64,000 nucleotides of DNA from Clostridium_AM sp900759715 (GCA_900759715.1 CAAEXF010000141.1:28397-92396), one strand, 5' to 3'; counted from the first letter of the stretch, positions 17,703 to 27,439 are shown. Notes: generated by a model from the sequence alone, not told the origin. Made by a program: numbers and translations.

Positions 17703-18803
17703 ATGAACCAGGAATTTATAGAAGCCTTAAAAGAAATAGTTAAAGAAAAAGGTATAAGTGAAGATTTGTTATTTACAACTATAGAAGATGCATTAGTTGC
17801 CGCATATAAGAAAAATTACGCTAATTTAGGCGGAAATAACCAAAATGTTAAAGTGACAATGAACAGAGAAAATGGAGAAATTCATGTTTATTCTCAGAAA
17901 AAAGTTGTGGATGAAGTTTATGACGAAGTAAATGAAATAAGTTTAGAAGAAGCAAAGGAAATAGATCCTAACTATAATATTGAGGATATAGTAGGTATTG
18001 AAGTAACTCCTAAAAAGTTTGGAAGAGTAGCAGCGCAAGCAGCAAAACAAGTTGTTGTTCAAAGAATAAAGGAAGAAGAAAGAAGAATTATCTATAGTGA
18101 ATTTGCAGAAAAAGAAGACGATATTATCACAGGTGCTGTTATTAGAAAAGATAAAAATAACGTACTAGTTGATTTAGGCAAGACAGAGGCAGTGCTGGGA
18201 CCTAATGAGCAAATGCCAGGTGAGAAATATAACTTCAATGATAAGTTGAAATTATATATTGTTGAAGTTAAGAGTACAACAAAAGGTCCGCAAATTGTTA
18301 TTTCAAGAACACATCCAGGTCTAATAAAAAGACTGTTTGAGCTTGAAGTACCTGAAATATTTGATGGTACAGTTGAAATCAGAGCTATTGCAAGAGAAGC
18401 TGGATCAAGAACAAAAATATCAGTGGTTTCAAATGATGAAAATGTAGATCCAATGGGAGCATGTGTAGGGCCTAAAGGCATAAGAGTGCAAAATATTGTA
18501 AATGAGCTTAAAAATGAAAAAATTGATATCATAAAATGGAGTAAGTTACCGGAAGAATATATTGCAAATGCATTAAGTCCAGCAAAAGTCCTAGATGTAA
18601 CACTAGATGAGGATAATAAATTTGCTCAGGTAATAGTGGATGATAACCAGTTATCCTTAGCTATTGGTAAAGAAGGACAGAATGTTAGATTAGCAGCAAA
18701 ACTTACTAGTTGGAAAATTGATATTAAAAGTAAATCACAAGCTGGAGTTAATTTTAAGGAAACTATAAATGAAGACGACGACCAGTTTGTAGATGAAGAA
18801 TAA
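17703..18803 (+). CDS. nusA: Transcription termination/antitermination factor NusA
   Basis: 366 residues, the Gram-positive length without the extra acidic repeats of E. coli NusA. N-terminal RNA-polymerase-binding domain (1-125), S1 domain (about 135-200, GAVIRKDKNNVLVDLG), KH1 with ACVGPKGIRVQNIVNEL and KH2 with LAIGKEGQNVRLAAKLT. It affects pausing, termination and antitermination, so it is relevant to the attenuators found in this window. ATG at 17703 preceded by GGGAGGG. Cotranscribed with rimP and ylxR. Confidence 0.98.
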   Translation: MNQEFIEALKEIVKEKGISEDLLFTTIEDALVAAYKKNYANLGGNNQNVKVTMNRENGEIHVYSQKKVVDEVYDEVNEISLEEAKEIDPNYNIEDIVGIEVTPKKFGRVAAQAAKQVVVQRIKEEERRIIYSEFAEKEDDIITGAVIRKDKNNVLVDLGKTEAVLGPNEQMPGEKYNFNDKLKLYIVEVKSTTKGPQIVISRTHPGLIKRLFELEVPEIFDGTVEIRAIAREAGSRTKISVVSNDENVDPMGACVGPKGIRVQNIVNELKNEKIDIIKWSKLPEEYIANALSPAKVLDVTLDEDNKFAQVIVDDNQLSLAIGKEGQNVRLAAKLTSWKIDIKSKSQAGVNFKETINEDDDQFVDEE

Positions 18804-18841
18804 ATAAAGCAATATTTAATTTTAGGTGAGGTGGTTTTTGT

Positions 18842-19111
18842 ATGAAGCAAAAAAAAGTACCACAAAGAATGTGCACTGGATGCATGGAAATGAAGCCTAA
18901 GAAAGAACTTATAAGGGTTGTTAAAGATACTGATGGAGACATTTCAGTAGATTTGACTGGTAAGAAAAATGGAAGAGGAGCCTATGTATGCAGAAATATC
19001 GAATGCTTGGAGAAAGCCTTCAAAGCAAAAAGATTGCAGAAGAACTTAGAGGCTCAAATAGATGAAGAAATTTATGTGAGATTGAGAGATGAAATACAGC
19101 ATGAAAGATAA
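18842..19111 (+). CDS. rnpM: YlxR/RnpM-family RNA-binding protein
   Basis: 89-residue basic protein of the DUF448/YlxR family. N-terminal RMCTGCMEMKPKKELIRVV and NGRGAYVCRN motifs are the family signature. In Bacillus subtilis the protein (renamed RnpM) binds the RNA of RNase P. GAGGTGG precedes the ATG. Its 3' end overlaps the start of the L7Ae-like gene by 23 nt, indicating translational coupling. Confidence 0.9.
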   Translation: MKQKKVPQRMCTGCMEMKPKKELIRVVKDTDGDISVDLTGKKNGRGAYVCRNIECLEKAFKAKRLQKNLEAQIDEEIYVRLRDEIQHER

Positions 19112-19415
19112 ATTTCTCCAATTTTTAGGCTTAACGAAACGTGCAGGAAAGCTTTTAGAAGGGTATAATAAATGTGAGGATGCAATAAAAAGAAATAAGG
19201 TGTATTTAATAATACTATCTTCTGATGCATCTGACAATACAGCAGATAAATTCCTAAAGTATGGTGAAAAATATAAAACACCTGTTTTAAAGGGATACGA
19301 TAAGGACGAATTAGGAAGCGCTTTGGGAAAGGAAGAAATAAAAATCCTAGGCGTTACAGATTTAAAAATGAGCGAACGGTTACTTAGTATATATAGAGAC
19401 ATCGAAAAAATTTAG
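19089..19415 (+). CDS. ylxQ: L7Ae/YlxQ-family K-turn RNA-binding protein
   Basis: 108 residues of the L7Ae/L30e/Gadd45 fold. FLGLTKRAGKLLEGYNKCEDAI at the N-terminus matches bacterial YlxQ (RplGA), which binds kink-turn RNAs; its cellular role is not settled. The start may be ATG 19089 or ATG 19101; both fall inside rnpM and neither has a strong ribosome-binding site, so coupling to rnpM translation is likely. Confidence 0.88.
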   Translation: MKYSMKDKFLQFLGLTKRAGKLLEGYNKCEDAIKRNKVYLIILSSDASDNTADKFLKYGEKYKTPVLKGYDKDELGSALGKEEIKILGVTDLKMSERLLSIYRDIEKI

Positions 19416-19432
19416 TGTCGGAGGTGAATGCT

Positions 19433-21508
19433 ATGTCAAAAGTAAGAATTTATGAATTATCCAAAGAATTAGAAATATCAAGCAAAGATTTAATTAGTAT
19501 TCTGCTAGACGAATTTAGCATAGAAGTAAAGAATCACATGAGTGTGATAGAGGAAGAAGATGCGGAGTTAATAAAAGAACTTTTAGCAGAAAGAAGGAAA
19601 GAGGAAACTAATTCTGGCGAAGATGTAGTAGAAAAATATGAAGATTTAGTTGAAGATAATAAAATAAAAAATCGCAAGAAAAATAAAGGTAAAATCAAAG
19701 GTAGAGACGTTCAAGATAATGACACAGAAAATGAAGATAATGATGAGAAAGTAATTGAAATAGATGATACAATTACTGTAAAAGAGTTATCAGAGAAGTT
19801 AAATGAATCTTCAATAGAAGTTATAAAGCAGCTAATATTTATGGGAGTAATGGCGGCTATAAATCAAGAAATTGATTTTGAAACTGCTGAAAAATTAGGA
19901 GAAAAATTTGATACTATTGTAGTTAAAAAAGAAAGAGATATTGATAAAGAAGCTGTAGAACAGATAGATGAAGAAGAGGAAGAAGATGCTAACCTAGAAA
20001 AAAGACCTCCTGTTATAACTGTTATGGGTCATGTTGACCATGGTAAAACATCATTATTAGATGCCATAAGAAAAGCAAAAGTTACTGAAACAGAAGCAGG
20101 TGGAATTACTCAGCACATAGGTGCTTATACTGTAACTATAAATGATGAAAAGATTACTTTCCTTGATACTCCAGGTCACGAAGCCTTTACGGCTATGAGA
20201 GCCAGAGGAGCCCAAATCACTGATATAGTTATTCTAGTTGTAGCTGCAGATGACGGAATAATGCCTCAGACTGTAGAGGCTATAAATCACTGTAAGGCTG
20301 CAAATGTTCCAATGGTAGTAGCTATAAATAAAATGGATAGACCAGGAGCTAATCCAGATAGAGTTAAACAAGAATTAACTGAACATGGATTGTTAGCAGA
20401 AGACTGGGGTGGAGATATAATTACTGTACCTGTATCAGCTCATACTAGAGAAGGAATAGATACATTACTTGAAATGGTTCTTTTAACTGCTGAAATGCAA
20501 GAATTAAAAGCAGATGCTAATAGAAATGCTAGAGGAACAGTAGTAGAAGCTAAGCTTGATAAAGGTAGAGGACCAGTTGCTACATTACTTGTTCAAAATG
20601 GTACTTTACATGTAGGTGATTCTATAATTGTAGGAACTACATATGGAAGAATTAGAGCAATGTTTGATGATAAAGGAAAGAAAATTAAGTCTGCTGGACC
20701 GTCAATACCAGTTGAAATACTTGGACTATCAGAAGTACCAGCTGCAGGTGATAGATTCTACCAAGTAAAAGATGAAAAAACTGCTAGAGACATGGCTGAA
20801 AAGAGAAAAGAAAAGGTAAGAGCTGAGTACTTACAATCAACACATAAAGTTTCTCTTGAAGACTTATATAGCCAAATTAAAGAGGGAAAAGTAAAAGAGT
20901 TAAATATAATTGTTAAAGCGGATGTTCAAGGTTCCGTAGAAGCTGTAAGACAATCACTTCAAAAGTTATCCACTGATGAGGTTAAGGTTAGAGTTATACA
21001 TGGAGCTGTTGGAGCTATAACAGAAGCAGACGTTACTCTTGCATCTGCATCTAATGCTATAATTATAGGATTTAATGTAAGACCAAATGATAATGCTGTT
21101 GTGGTAGCAGAAAAAGAATCTGTTGATATGAAGAGTTATAGAGTTATATATAATGCAATAGATGACATTAAGGCCGCTATGGTAGGAATGCTTGATCCAG
21201 AATATAAAGAAGTAATTCTTGGTAAAGCTGAGGTAAGACAGACATACAAAATATCTAATGTTGGAACTATAGCAGGATGTTATGTGTTAGATGGAAAATT
21301 AACAAGAAACAGCAGCGTAAGAGTTATAAGAGATAGTATAGTTATATTTGAGTCAGAGCTTGCATCTTTAAAGAGATTTAAGGATGATACAAAAGAAGTT
21401 GCAGCAGGCTATGAATGTGGTCTTTCTGTTGAAAAGTTCAACGATATAAAAGATGGAGATATAATAGAAGCTTATACCATGGAAGAAATTAAAAAGAAAG
21501 AACTATAA
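19433..21508 (+). CDS. infB: Translation initiation factor IF-2
   Basis: 691 residues. Brings fMet-tRNA to the small subunit. Short N-terminal IF2_N modules (from residue 3 and about 110), a Lys/Glu-rich linker, then the GTPase domain with GHVDHGKT (residues 199-206), DTPGHEAF and NKMD, followed by domain II and the C-terminal fMet-tRNA-binding domain. The frame is open from a GTG at 19415, but GGAGGTGA lies directly before the ATG at 19433, which is the start. Fourth gene of the nusA operon after rimP/nusA/ylxR/ylxQ. Confidence 0.97.
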   Translation: MSKVRIYELSKELEISSKDLISILLDEFSIEVKNHMSVIEEEDAELIKELLAERRKEETNSGEDVVEKYEDLVEDNKIKNRKKNKGKIKGRDVQDNDTENEDNDEKVIEIDDTITVKELSEKLNESSIEVIKQLIFMGVMAAINQEIDFETAEKLGEKFDTIVVKKERDIDKEAVEQIDEEEEEDANLEKRPPVITVMGHVDHGKTSLLDAIRKAKVTETEAGGITQHIGAYTVTINDEKITFLDTPGHEAFTAMRARGAQITDIVILVVAADDGIMPQTVEAINHCKAANVPMVVAINKMDRPGANPDRVKQELTEHGLLAEDWGGDIITVPVSAHTREGIDTLLEMVLLTAEMQELKADANRNARGTVVEAKLDKGRGPVATLLVQNGTLHVGDSIIVGTTYGRIRAMFDDKGKKIKSAGPSIPVEILGLSEVPAAGDRFYQVKDEKTARDMAEKRKEKVRAEYLQSTHKVSLEDLYSQIKEGKVKELNIIVKADVQGSVEAVRQSLQKLSTDEVKVRVIHGAVGAITEADVTLASASNAIIIGFNVRPNDNAVVVAEKESVDMKSYRVIYNAIDDIKAAMVGMLDPEYKEVILGKAEVRQTYKISNVGTIAGCYVLDGKLTRNSSVRVIRDSIVIFESELASLKRFKDDTKEVAAGYECGLSVEKFNDIKDGDIIEAYTMEEIKKKEL

Positions 21509-21576
21509 TTTTAATTGGAATTGAGAATTAAGCTATAACTTGACTGTTAGTAGCGCACAAAAATGAGGTGAATTGT

Positions 21577-21942
21577 ATGGCTAAATATAGAGGCAATAGA
21601 ATAAATGAGGAAATGAGAAAAGAAATAAGTAGTATAATTCAAAATGATATAAAAGATCCAAGACTTACTGCTATGATAAGCGTTACAAAGGTTGATGTAA
21701 CTAAGGATTTAAGATATGCTAAAGTTTACATTAGTTTATTTGGCAGTGATGATTCTAAAAAAAGTACTTTAGATGCATTAAAAAGTTCCTCAGGTTTTAT
21801 TAGAAGAGAAATAGGTCATAGAATAAACTTAAGATATACACCAGAAATAATTATTGAATTAGATAACACTATAGAACAAGGTATGCATATTGATGCTTTA
21901 TTAGAGAAAATAAAGGAGAAAGAGCATCATGATAATGAATAA
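21577..21942 (+). CDS. rbfA: Ribosome-binding factor A
   Basis: 121 residues of the KH-fold cold-shock protein that helps 16S rRNA 5'-end maturation. Begins MAKYRGNRINEEMRKEISSI and has DPRLTAMISVTKVDVTKDLRYAKVYIS, a typical core. The ATG at 21577 is chosen because GAGGTG sits 6-7 nt upstream; a GTG at 21568 is part of that site. Overlaps nrnA by 14 nt. Confidence 0.96.
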   Translation: MAKYRGNRINEEMRKEISSIIQNDIKDPRLTAMISVTKVDVTKDLRYAKVYISLFGSDDSKKSTLDALKSSSGFIRREIGHRINLRYTPEIIIELDNTIEQGMHIDALLEKIKEKEHHDNE

Positions 21943-22891
21943 AATTCTAGAAAAGATAAAGGAAAGTAATAGAATAGCTATTACTTTCCACATTTCTCCT
22001 GATGGTGATTCTTTAGGAACTTCATTAGCTTTGATGCAGGGACTGCGTAAAATAGGCAAAGAGGCGTATATACTTTCTAAAGAAGATATACCTAAAGATT
22101 TTAGTTTTTTACCTTGTTCAGAGGCTGTTGGTGAAAAAATTTATGAAGTAATTCCTGGCACAGAATGTGTCATAGTTTTAGACTGCGGCGATATAAAAAG
22201 AATTAATGCCCATATAAATTTTGAAGATAGAAATTATACTTTGATAAACATAGATCACCATATGTCAAATGAACTTTATGGTGATTTGAACTATGTAGAT
22301 ACTAATGCATCAGCTATGTCCGAAATAATATATCAAATGCTTCGCATTATGGGAATAGACATAGACCAAGATATGGCTAAGTGTCTTTATACGTCATTAA
22401 TTACGGATACAGGATCATTTAAGTACTCTGGGACTACATCTGTAACACACACAATAGCAGGTGATCTTATTAACACTGGAATTGATTTTAGCGAAATTCA
22501 TAGAATTATTTTTGACAATAAAAAATTTGAAAGAATAAAACTATATGGAAAAGCTATTGATAAAATGGAGCTTATAGGAAGTAAAATATGCGTTATGTCA
22601 TTAACTAAGGATATGCTGTTAGAACTAGGTATTAACAATAACACAGATACCTCTGATATTATAACCTTTGGCATGCAGGTAGACTCTGTTGAAGTTGCTG
22701 TGTTGATAAAAGAGACAAATGAAGGTGTAAAGATGAGCTTAAGGTCGAAGGACACTGTTGATGTGCGAAAAATTGCAGAAAAGTTTGGTGGAGGCGGCCA
22801 TATAAAGGCTTCAGGTCTTTTCATGGAAAATAAAACGGTAGAAGAAGCTAAGGCAATAATAATTAAGGAACTAGAAAAAGAGTTGATATAA
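21929..22891 (+). CDS. nrnA: DHH-family nanoRNase / pAp phosphatase NrnA
   Basis: 320 residues of the DHH/DHHA1 phosphoesterase family. The metal-binding motifs are present: SPDGDSLG, LDCGD, IDHHMSN and ITDTGSF; the C-terminal DHHA1 domain ends in the FGGGGHIKASG loop. NrnA degrades short oligoribonucleotides and dephosphorylates 3'-phosphoadenosine-5'-phosphate, linking RNA turnover to sulfur assimilation. Its usual place is between rbfA and truB. Start ATG 21929 with AAGGAG upstream; a second ATG two codons later is possible. Confidence 0.94.
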   Translation: MIMNKILEKIKESNRIAITFHISPDGDSLGTSLALMQGLRKIGKEAYILSKEDIPKDFSFLPCSEAVGEKIYEVIPGTECVIVLDCGDIKRINAHINFEDRNYTLINIDHHMSNELYGDLNYVDTNASAMSEIIYQMLRIMGIDIDQDMAKCLYTSLITDTGSFKYSGTTSVTHTIAGDLINTGIDFSEIHRIIFDNKKFERIKLYGKAIDKMELIGSKICVMSLTKDMLLELGINNNTDTSDIITFGMQVDSVEVAVLIKETNEGVKMSLRSKDTVDVRKIAEKFGGGGHIKASGLFMENKTVEEAKAIIIKELEKELI

Positions 22892-23767
22892 ATGGATGGA
22901 ATATTAAATATAAATAAACCTACAGGAATGACTTCCTTTGATGTAGTAAGAAAGGTAAAGTCAATAGCCAAAACTAAGAAGGTTGGTCATACAGGAACAT
23001 TAGATCCTGAGGCTTCAGGGGTATTACCAATATGCATAGGTCGTGCCACAAAGCTTGTTGACTACATAATGAATGACTATAAAATATATAAAGTAGAGTT
23101 AAGACTTGGTGTTGTGACAGATACTTATGATAGAGAAGGTAAAGTTTTAAAAAACGAAGATGTTGCTTTATCCAAAGAAGAAGTTGAAGAAGCAATAAAA
23201 AGTTTCATAGGAGAAATAGACCAGGTTCCTCCTATGTATTCTGCTTTAAAGGTAAATGGACAGAGATTATATTCCCTTGCAAGACAGGGAATTGAAGTTG
23301 AAAGAAAAGCAAGGAGAATCAATATATATAATATTGATATACTGGATATAAAAGTTCCTACTGTAATATTTAATGTAAAATGCTCTAAAGGTACCTATAT
23401 TAGAAGTCTTTGCTATGATATTGGTGAAAAGCTAAGATGTGGTGGAGCAATGTGGAATCTCCAAAGAGTTCAAACAGGAACCTTTAATATCTTAGACTCC
23501 GTGGAACTGGAACATTTAAATAGTGATAATATATTGGAGTATTTAATTCCAATGGACAAAGCCCTTAGTGAATATCAAGAGATACATTTAGATGAAAAAT
23601 ACGAAAAACTTGTATTTAATGGAGTAACTATGAAAGACAAATCTCTGTTAAATAATATAGAAAATGATAGACTATATAGAGTATATTTAAAAAATAATGA
23701 GTTTATTGGAATAGGCATAAAAAATAGTGTGGGATTTAAAATTGCTAAACTACTTGTTCAGAGGTAA
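22892..23767 (+). CDS. truB: tRNA pseudouridine-55 synthase
   Basis: 291 residues. Makes the universal psi-55 in the T-loop of tRNAs. MDGILNINKPTGMTS start; catalytic Asp at residue 38 in GHTGTLDPEASGVLP; later VPPMYSALKVNGQRLY and KCSKGTYIRSL blocks. Starts immediately after the nrnA stop (no gap), so it depends on translational coupling. A short PUA-like C-terminus follows. Confidence 0.97.
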   Translation: MDGILNINKPTGMTSFDVVRKVKSIAKTKKVGHTGTLDPEASGVLPICIGRATKLVDYIMNDYKIYKVELRLGVVTDTYDREGKVLKNEDVALSKEEVEEAIKSFIGEIDQVPPMYSALKVNGQRLYSLARQGIEVERKARRINIYNIDILDIKVPTVIFNVKCSKGTYIRSLCYDIGEKLRCGGAMWNLQRVQTGTFNILDSVELEHLNSDNILEYLIPMDKALSEYQEIHLDEKYEKLVFNGVTMKDKSLLNNIENDRLYRVYLKNNEFIGIGIKNSVGFKIAKLLVQR

Positions 23768-23773
23768 TACAGT

Positions 23774-24712
23774 ATGATTGTGATGGAAGATAATTTTAAA
23801 GAGTATTTACAACAGGATACTTATATTGCACTAGGAAGCTTTGATGGACTTCATATAGGACATATGAGTTTGATTAATAAAACCATTAAGTTAGCGAAAA
23901 AAAATAATGCTAAAAGTATGGTTTTTACTTTTAAGGATCATCCATTAGCAACTATTAATGCAGAATTAGCACCAAAGCTTATTATGGATAATAATACTAA
24001 ATTAAAAGTATTAGAAAGCGCAGGTTTGGACATAATAAATATGGTAGGATTTAACAAAGACTTTATGAAGTTAAATCCAGAGGATTTTATTATAAACTTA
24101 GTAAGCCACTATAGACTTAAAGGTTTAATTGTTGGCTTTAATTATAGATTTGGATATAAAAATCTTGGGGATGTAGAATTATTAAAGAAAATGAGCAAAG
24201 CCCTTGGATTTTCATTGAATATAGTTGAACCTGTTAAATTTAAAAGCCAAATAGTAAGTAGTTCAATTATAAGAAGCATTATATGTGACGAAGGAGATAT
24301 AAAGAAGGTTAACAAAATGCTCACAAGACCTTTTATGATGCAAGGTGCTGTTATAAAAGGAAAACAATTAGGAAGAAAGCTAGGCTTTCCAACTAGTAAC
24401 TTAGATTATGACAAAAGATTTGTAATCCCTAGAGGGGGTGTCTATTATACTACAGTTGAGTATAATAAAAACTTATTTAGAGGAATTACAAATATAGGTT
24501 ATAACCCAACAGTAAATGACAATAAATTGGGCATTGAAACTCATATATTAGACTTCGATGAGGACATATATGATAAGAATATAAAAATATACTATATTGA
24601 TAGAATAAGAGATGAAAAAAAGTTTAATTCCCTACAGGAATTAATCGATCAATTAAAAAAAGACAAGGCTTTTGCAAGAAAGCAAAAATTAGAAATTAAT
24701 TTTAAAAATTAA
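23774..24712 (+). CDS. ribF: Bifunctional riboflavin kinase / FAD synthetase
   Basis: 312 residues. Converts riboflavin to FMN and FAD. N-terminal nucleotidyltransferase domain with GSFDGLHIGH (residues 17-26) and a late SSSIIRSII motif in place of the class ISSTxIR; C-terminal kinase domain with GRKLGFPTSNL and the NIGYNPTV block. AGAGGT lies before the ATG region. Usual position between truB and rpsO; rpsO has its own promoter overlapping the ribF stop. Confidence 0.95.
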   Translation: MIVMEDNFKEYLQQDTYIALGSFDGLHIGHMSLINKTIKLAKKNNAKSMVFTFKDHPLATINAELAPKLIMDNNTKLKVLESAGLDIINMVGFNKDFMKLNPEDFIINLVSHYRLKGLIVGFNYRFGYKNLGDVELLKKMSKALGFSLNIVEPVKFKSQIVSSSIIRSIICDEGDIKKVNKMLTRPFMMQGAVIKGKQLGRKLGFPTSNLDYDKRFVIPRGGVYYTTVEYNKNLFRGITNIGYNPTVNDNKLGIETHILDFDEDIYDKNIKIYYIDRIRDEKKFNSLQELIDQLKKDKAFARKQKLEINFKN

Positions 24713-24741
24713 TTTACAACATTATTTTTATTTGTTATAAT
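24713..24741 (+). promoter_or_regulatory. rpsO promoter
   Basis: TTTACA (24713-24718), 17-bp spacer, TATAAT (24736-24741): a near-consensus sigma-A promoter beginning right at the end of ribF. Start expected near 24748. Confidence 0.8.
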
Positions 24742-24748
24742 AACATTC

Positions 24749-24829
24749 GTGAACCTTATTCTAAGAAATTCGACTTGCCGACGGCTTTCTTGGACTATAG
24801 GGGATTTTAAATTTTGGAGGTGCATACAC
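24749..24829 (+). promoter_or_regulatory. rpsO leader (candidate S15 autoregulatory RNA)
   Basis: About 80 nt of leader with complementary AAGAAA (near 24763) and TTTCTT around a GC-richer GCCGACGGC-type core, ending at GGAGGTG before rpsO. S15 autoregulates through a leader RNA in several bacteria; here the function is inferred from position and pairing only. An upstream in-frame start (24749) for rpsO is rejected. Confidence 0.45.
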
Positions 24830-25093
24830 ATGAATAAGGCAGTTAAAGAAGAAATAATGCAAAAGCATGCAAGACATGAAGGAGATACTGGTTCTCCAGA
24901 AGTGCAAATAGCACTACTTACTGAGAGAATAAATCACCTAAATGATCACTTAAAGACACACAAGAAAGACCACCACTCAAGAAGAGGTCTTTTAATGATG
25001 GTTGGTAAAAGAAGAGGTCTTCTTAATTACTTAATGAAGCAAGATATTGAAAGATACCGTGCTATCATAGCAGAGTTAAAATTAAGAAAGTAA
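24830..25093 (+). CDS. rpsO: 30S ribosomal protein S15
   Basis: 87 residues. Primary 16S rRNA-binding protein. Contains HARHEGDTGSPEVQIALLTERI, then HLKTHKKDHHSRRGLLMMV and KRRGLLNYL, which define S15. The start is fixed by GGAGG 8-9 nt upstream of the ATG and by the standard protein length. Confidence 0.98.
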   Translation: MNKAVKEEIMQKHARHEGDTGSPEVQIALLTERINHLNDHLKTHKKDHHSRRGLLMMVGKRRGLLNYLMKQDIERYRAIIAELKLRK

Positions 25094-25096
25094 TTT

Positions 25097-25126
25097 TAGA
25101 GCGGCTAATACCCGCTCTATTATTTT
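25097..25126 (+). terminator. rpsO terminator
   Basis: TAGAGCGG (25097-25104) pairs with CCGCTCTA (25112-25119), followed by TTATTTT. Confidence 0.85.
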
Positions 25127-25267
25127 AAAAATTTTGCATGGAATTAAAATGTAAAATTGGTTTATCATAATAATTATTTATATTAAAAATTAGTAACTAA
25201 AGTTGTATAATAATGTTGATAAATAATGATAATAATAATATTGAAACCTGTGAAGGGAGGTTAATTT

Positions 25268-27439
25268 ATGAGTAAAATAATGGAAACCACTATTGCTGGA
25301 AGAACGTTAAAAGTTGAATACGGTAAAGTAGGTATGCTGTCAAATGCTGCTGTACTTGTAAGTTATGGAGATACAGTAGTATTAATTAATGCCAATGCTT
25401 CAGATAAACCAAGGGAAGGAATAGACTTTTTCCCTTTAAGTATAGAATATGAAGAGAGACTATATTCTGTAGGTAAAATTCCAGGAGGTTTTATAAAGAG
25501 AGAAGGTAAACCTTCTGAAAAAGCAATATTAAATGGCAGAGCTATAGATAGACCTTTAAGACCGCTATTTCCTAAGGGATATAGAAATGACGTTCAGGTA
25601 GTATGTACTGTAGTTTCTGTAGAACAAGATAACTTACCAGATATATTAGCTGTTAACGGTGCGTCAATAGCCCTATGTATTTCAAGTATTCCGTTCACTA
25701 CTCCTGTAGCAACGGTATCTGTAGGTTTAGTAGATGGTGAATTTGTTATAAATCCTACTTTATCTCAAAGAGAAAAAAGTACTCTAAATTTAACTGTATG
25801 TGCTACTAAAGAAAGAGTAATGATGGTTGAAGCTGGAGGACAGGAAATACCAGAAGATGATATGTATAATGCTATTATGTTTGGATTCGAAGAATGTAAA
25901 AAAATAGTTGCATTCCAAGAAGAAGTAATGGCTAAAATGGGAAAAACAAAGGCTATTCCTGGATTATATAAAGTTGATGAAGCAATAGAACAAGATGTTA
26001 GAGATTTTGCTTTTAATATGGTAAAAGAAGCTATGTACATAATGGATAAAGACGAAAGAAATGCAGCTATAGATGCTGTAAAAGTAAAGATTAATGAGCA
26101 ATTTAGCGAAAAATATCCTGATAATGGTTCAGACATAGCGGATACAATTTATGGAATGCAAAAAGAAATAGTAAGAAATATGTTATTAAATGAGCATAGA
26201 AGACCTGATGGAAGAGATTTTAATGAAGTAAGACCTATAAGCTGTGATGTTGCATTGCTTCCAAGAACTCATGGTACAGGACTATTTACAAGAGGAATGA
26301 CTCAAGTAATGACTGTAGCAACATTAGGTGCACTAGGAGATGTTCAAATTCTTGATGGACTTGGTTCAGAAGAATTTAAAAGATATATGCATCACTATAA
26401 CTTCCCATCATATAGTGTTGGAGAAGTTAGACCTCTAAGAGGACCTGGAAGAAGAGAAATAGGTCATGGTGCATTAGCTGAAAAGGCTTTAGAACCACTT
26501 ATTCCAAATGAAGATGAATTCCCATACACAATAAGACTTGTATCAGAAGTGTTGAGTTCAAATGGATCAACATCTCAAGCAAGCGTATGTGGAAGTACAT
26601 TAGCGCTTCTTGATGCTGGTGTTCCAATAAAAAGACCTGCAGCAGGAATAGCTATGGGACTTATAACTAGTGAAGACTTATCTAAAGAAGAAGTTATAAC
26701 TGATATACAAGGTATAGAAGACTTCTTTGGAGACATGGATTTTAAAGTGGCAGGAACAGAAGTTGGAATTACTGCTATTCAATTTGATACAAAAATTCAT
26801 GGTCTATCTAATACATGTATAAGAGAATCTTTAGATAAGGCAAGAGTTGCTAGATTACACATATTAGGAAAGATGAACGAGTGTATTTCAGAGCCAAGAG
26901 AAGAATTATCTAAGTATGCTCCAAAAACATATACTATGACTATTGATCCAGACAAGATAAGAGATGTAATAGGAGCTGGCGGTAAAGTTATAAATAAGAT
27001 AATTGCTGAAACAGGCGTTAAAATCGATATAAAAGAAGATGGAAAAATATTTGTAATGTCCGATGATAGCGTATGTGCTAAGAGAGCTCTCAAAATAATA
27101 GATGATTTGACTAGAGAAGTTAAAGCTGGAGAAATATATCTTGGCAAAGTAACTAAGATAGCTAACTTTGGAGCATTTGTTGAAATACTTCCAGGAAAAG
27201 AAGGCTTAGTTCATATATCAAAACTTGATTTTGCAAGGGTGAATAAAGTGGAAGATATAGTTTCTCTAGGAGATGAGATACTAGTTAAGGTAACTGAAAT
27301 TGACAATCAAGGTAGAATTAATCTTTCAAGAAAAGACGCTATAAAAGACTCAGAAGAAAAAAATTCAGAAGAGAAAGCTTCAGAAGAGAAAGTTTCAGAA
27401 GAGAAAGTTTCAGAAGAGAAAGTTTCAGAAGAAGAATAA
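25268..27439 (+). CDS. pnp: Polynucleotide phosphorylase
   Basis: 723 residues. 3'-5' phosphorolytic exoribonuclease of the RNA degradosome. Two RNase PH domains (the second with RDFNEVRPISC and the phosphate-site SSNGSTSQASVCGS), KH domain (IRDVIGAGGKVINKI near residue 560) and S1 domain (LGKVTKIANFGAFVEI). After S1 comes an unusual acidic tail of about six near-identical five-residue SEEK-x units, encoded by a 15-bp tandem repeat at about 27349-27436. GGGAGG precedes the ATG. Its partner RNase Y is at 37.6 kb. Confidence 0.97.
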   Translation: MSKIMETTIAGRTLKVEYGKVGMLSNAAVLVSYGDTVVLINANASDKPREGIDFFPLSIEYEERLYSVGKIPGGFIKREGKPSEKAILNGRAIDRPLRPLFPKGYRNDVQVVCTVVSVEQDNLPDILAVNGASIALCISSIPFTTPVATVSVGLVDGEFVINPTLSQREKSTLNLTVCATKERVMMVEAGGQEIPEDDMYNAIMFGFEECKKIVAFQEEVMAKMGKTKAIPGLYKVDEAIEQDVRDFAFNMVKEAMYIMDKDERNAAIDAVKVKINEQFSEKYPDNGSDIADTIYGMQKEIVRNMLLNEHRRPDGRDFNEVRPISCDVALLPRTHGTGLFTRGMTQVMTVATLGALGDVQILDGLGSEEFKRYMHHYNFPSYSVGEVRPLRGPGRREIGHGALAEKALEPLIPNEDEFPYTIRLVSEVLSSNGSTSQASVCGSTLALLDAGVPIKRPAAGIAMGLITSEDLSKEEVITDIQGIEDFFGDMDFKVAGTEVGITAIQFDTKIHGLSNTCIRESLDKARVARLHILGKMNECISEPREELSKYAPKTYTMTIDPDKIRDVIGAGGKVINKIIAETGVKIDIKEDGKIFVMSDDSVCAKRALKIIDDLTREVKAGEIYLGKVTKIANFGAFVEILPGKEGLVHISKLDFARVNKVEDIVSLGDEILVKVTEIDNQGRINLSRKDAIKDSEEKNSEEKASEEKVSEEKVSEEKVSEEE

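Noticed and set aside
24749..24829. Longer rpsO start at 24749
   Set aside because: The extra 27 codons are leader RNA sequence; S15 length and the GGAGG site both fix the start at 24830.
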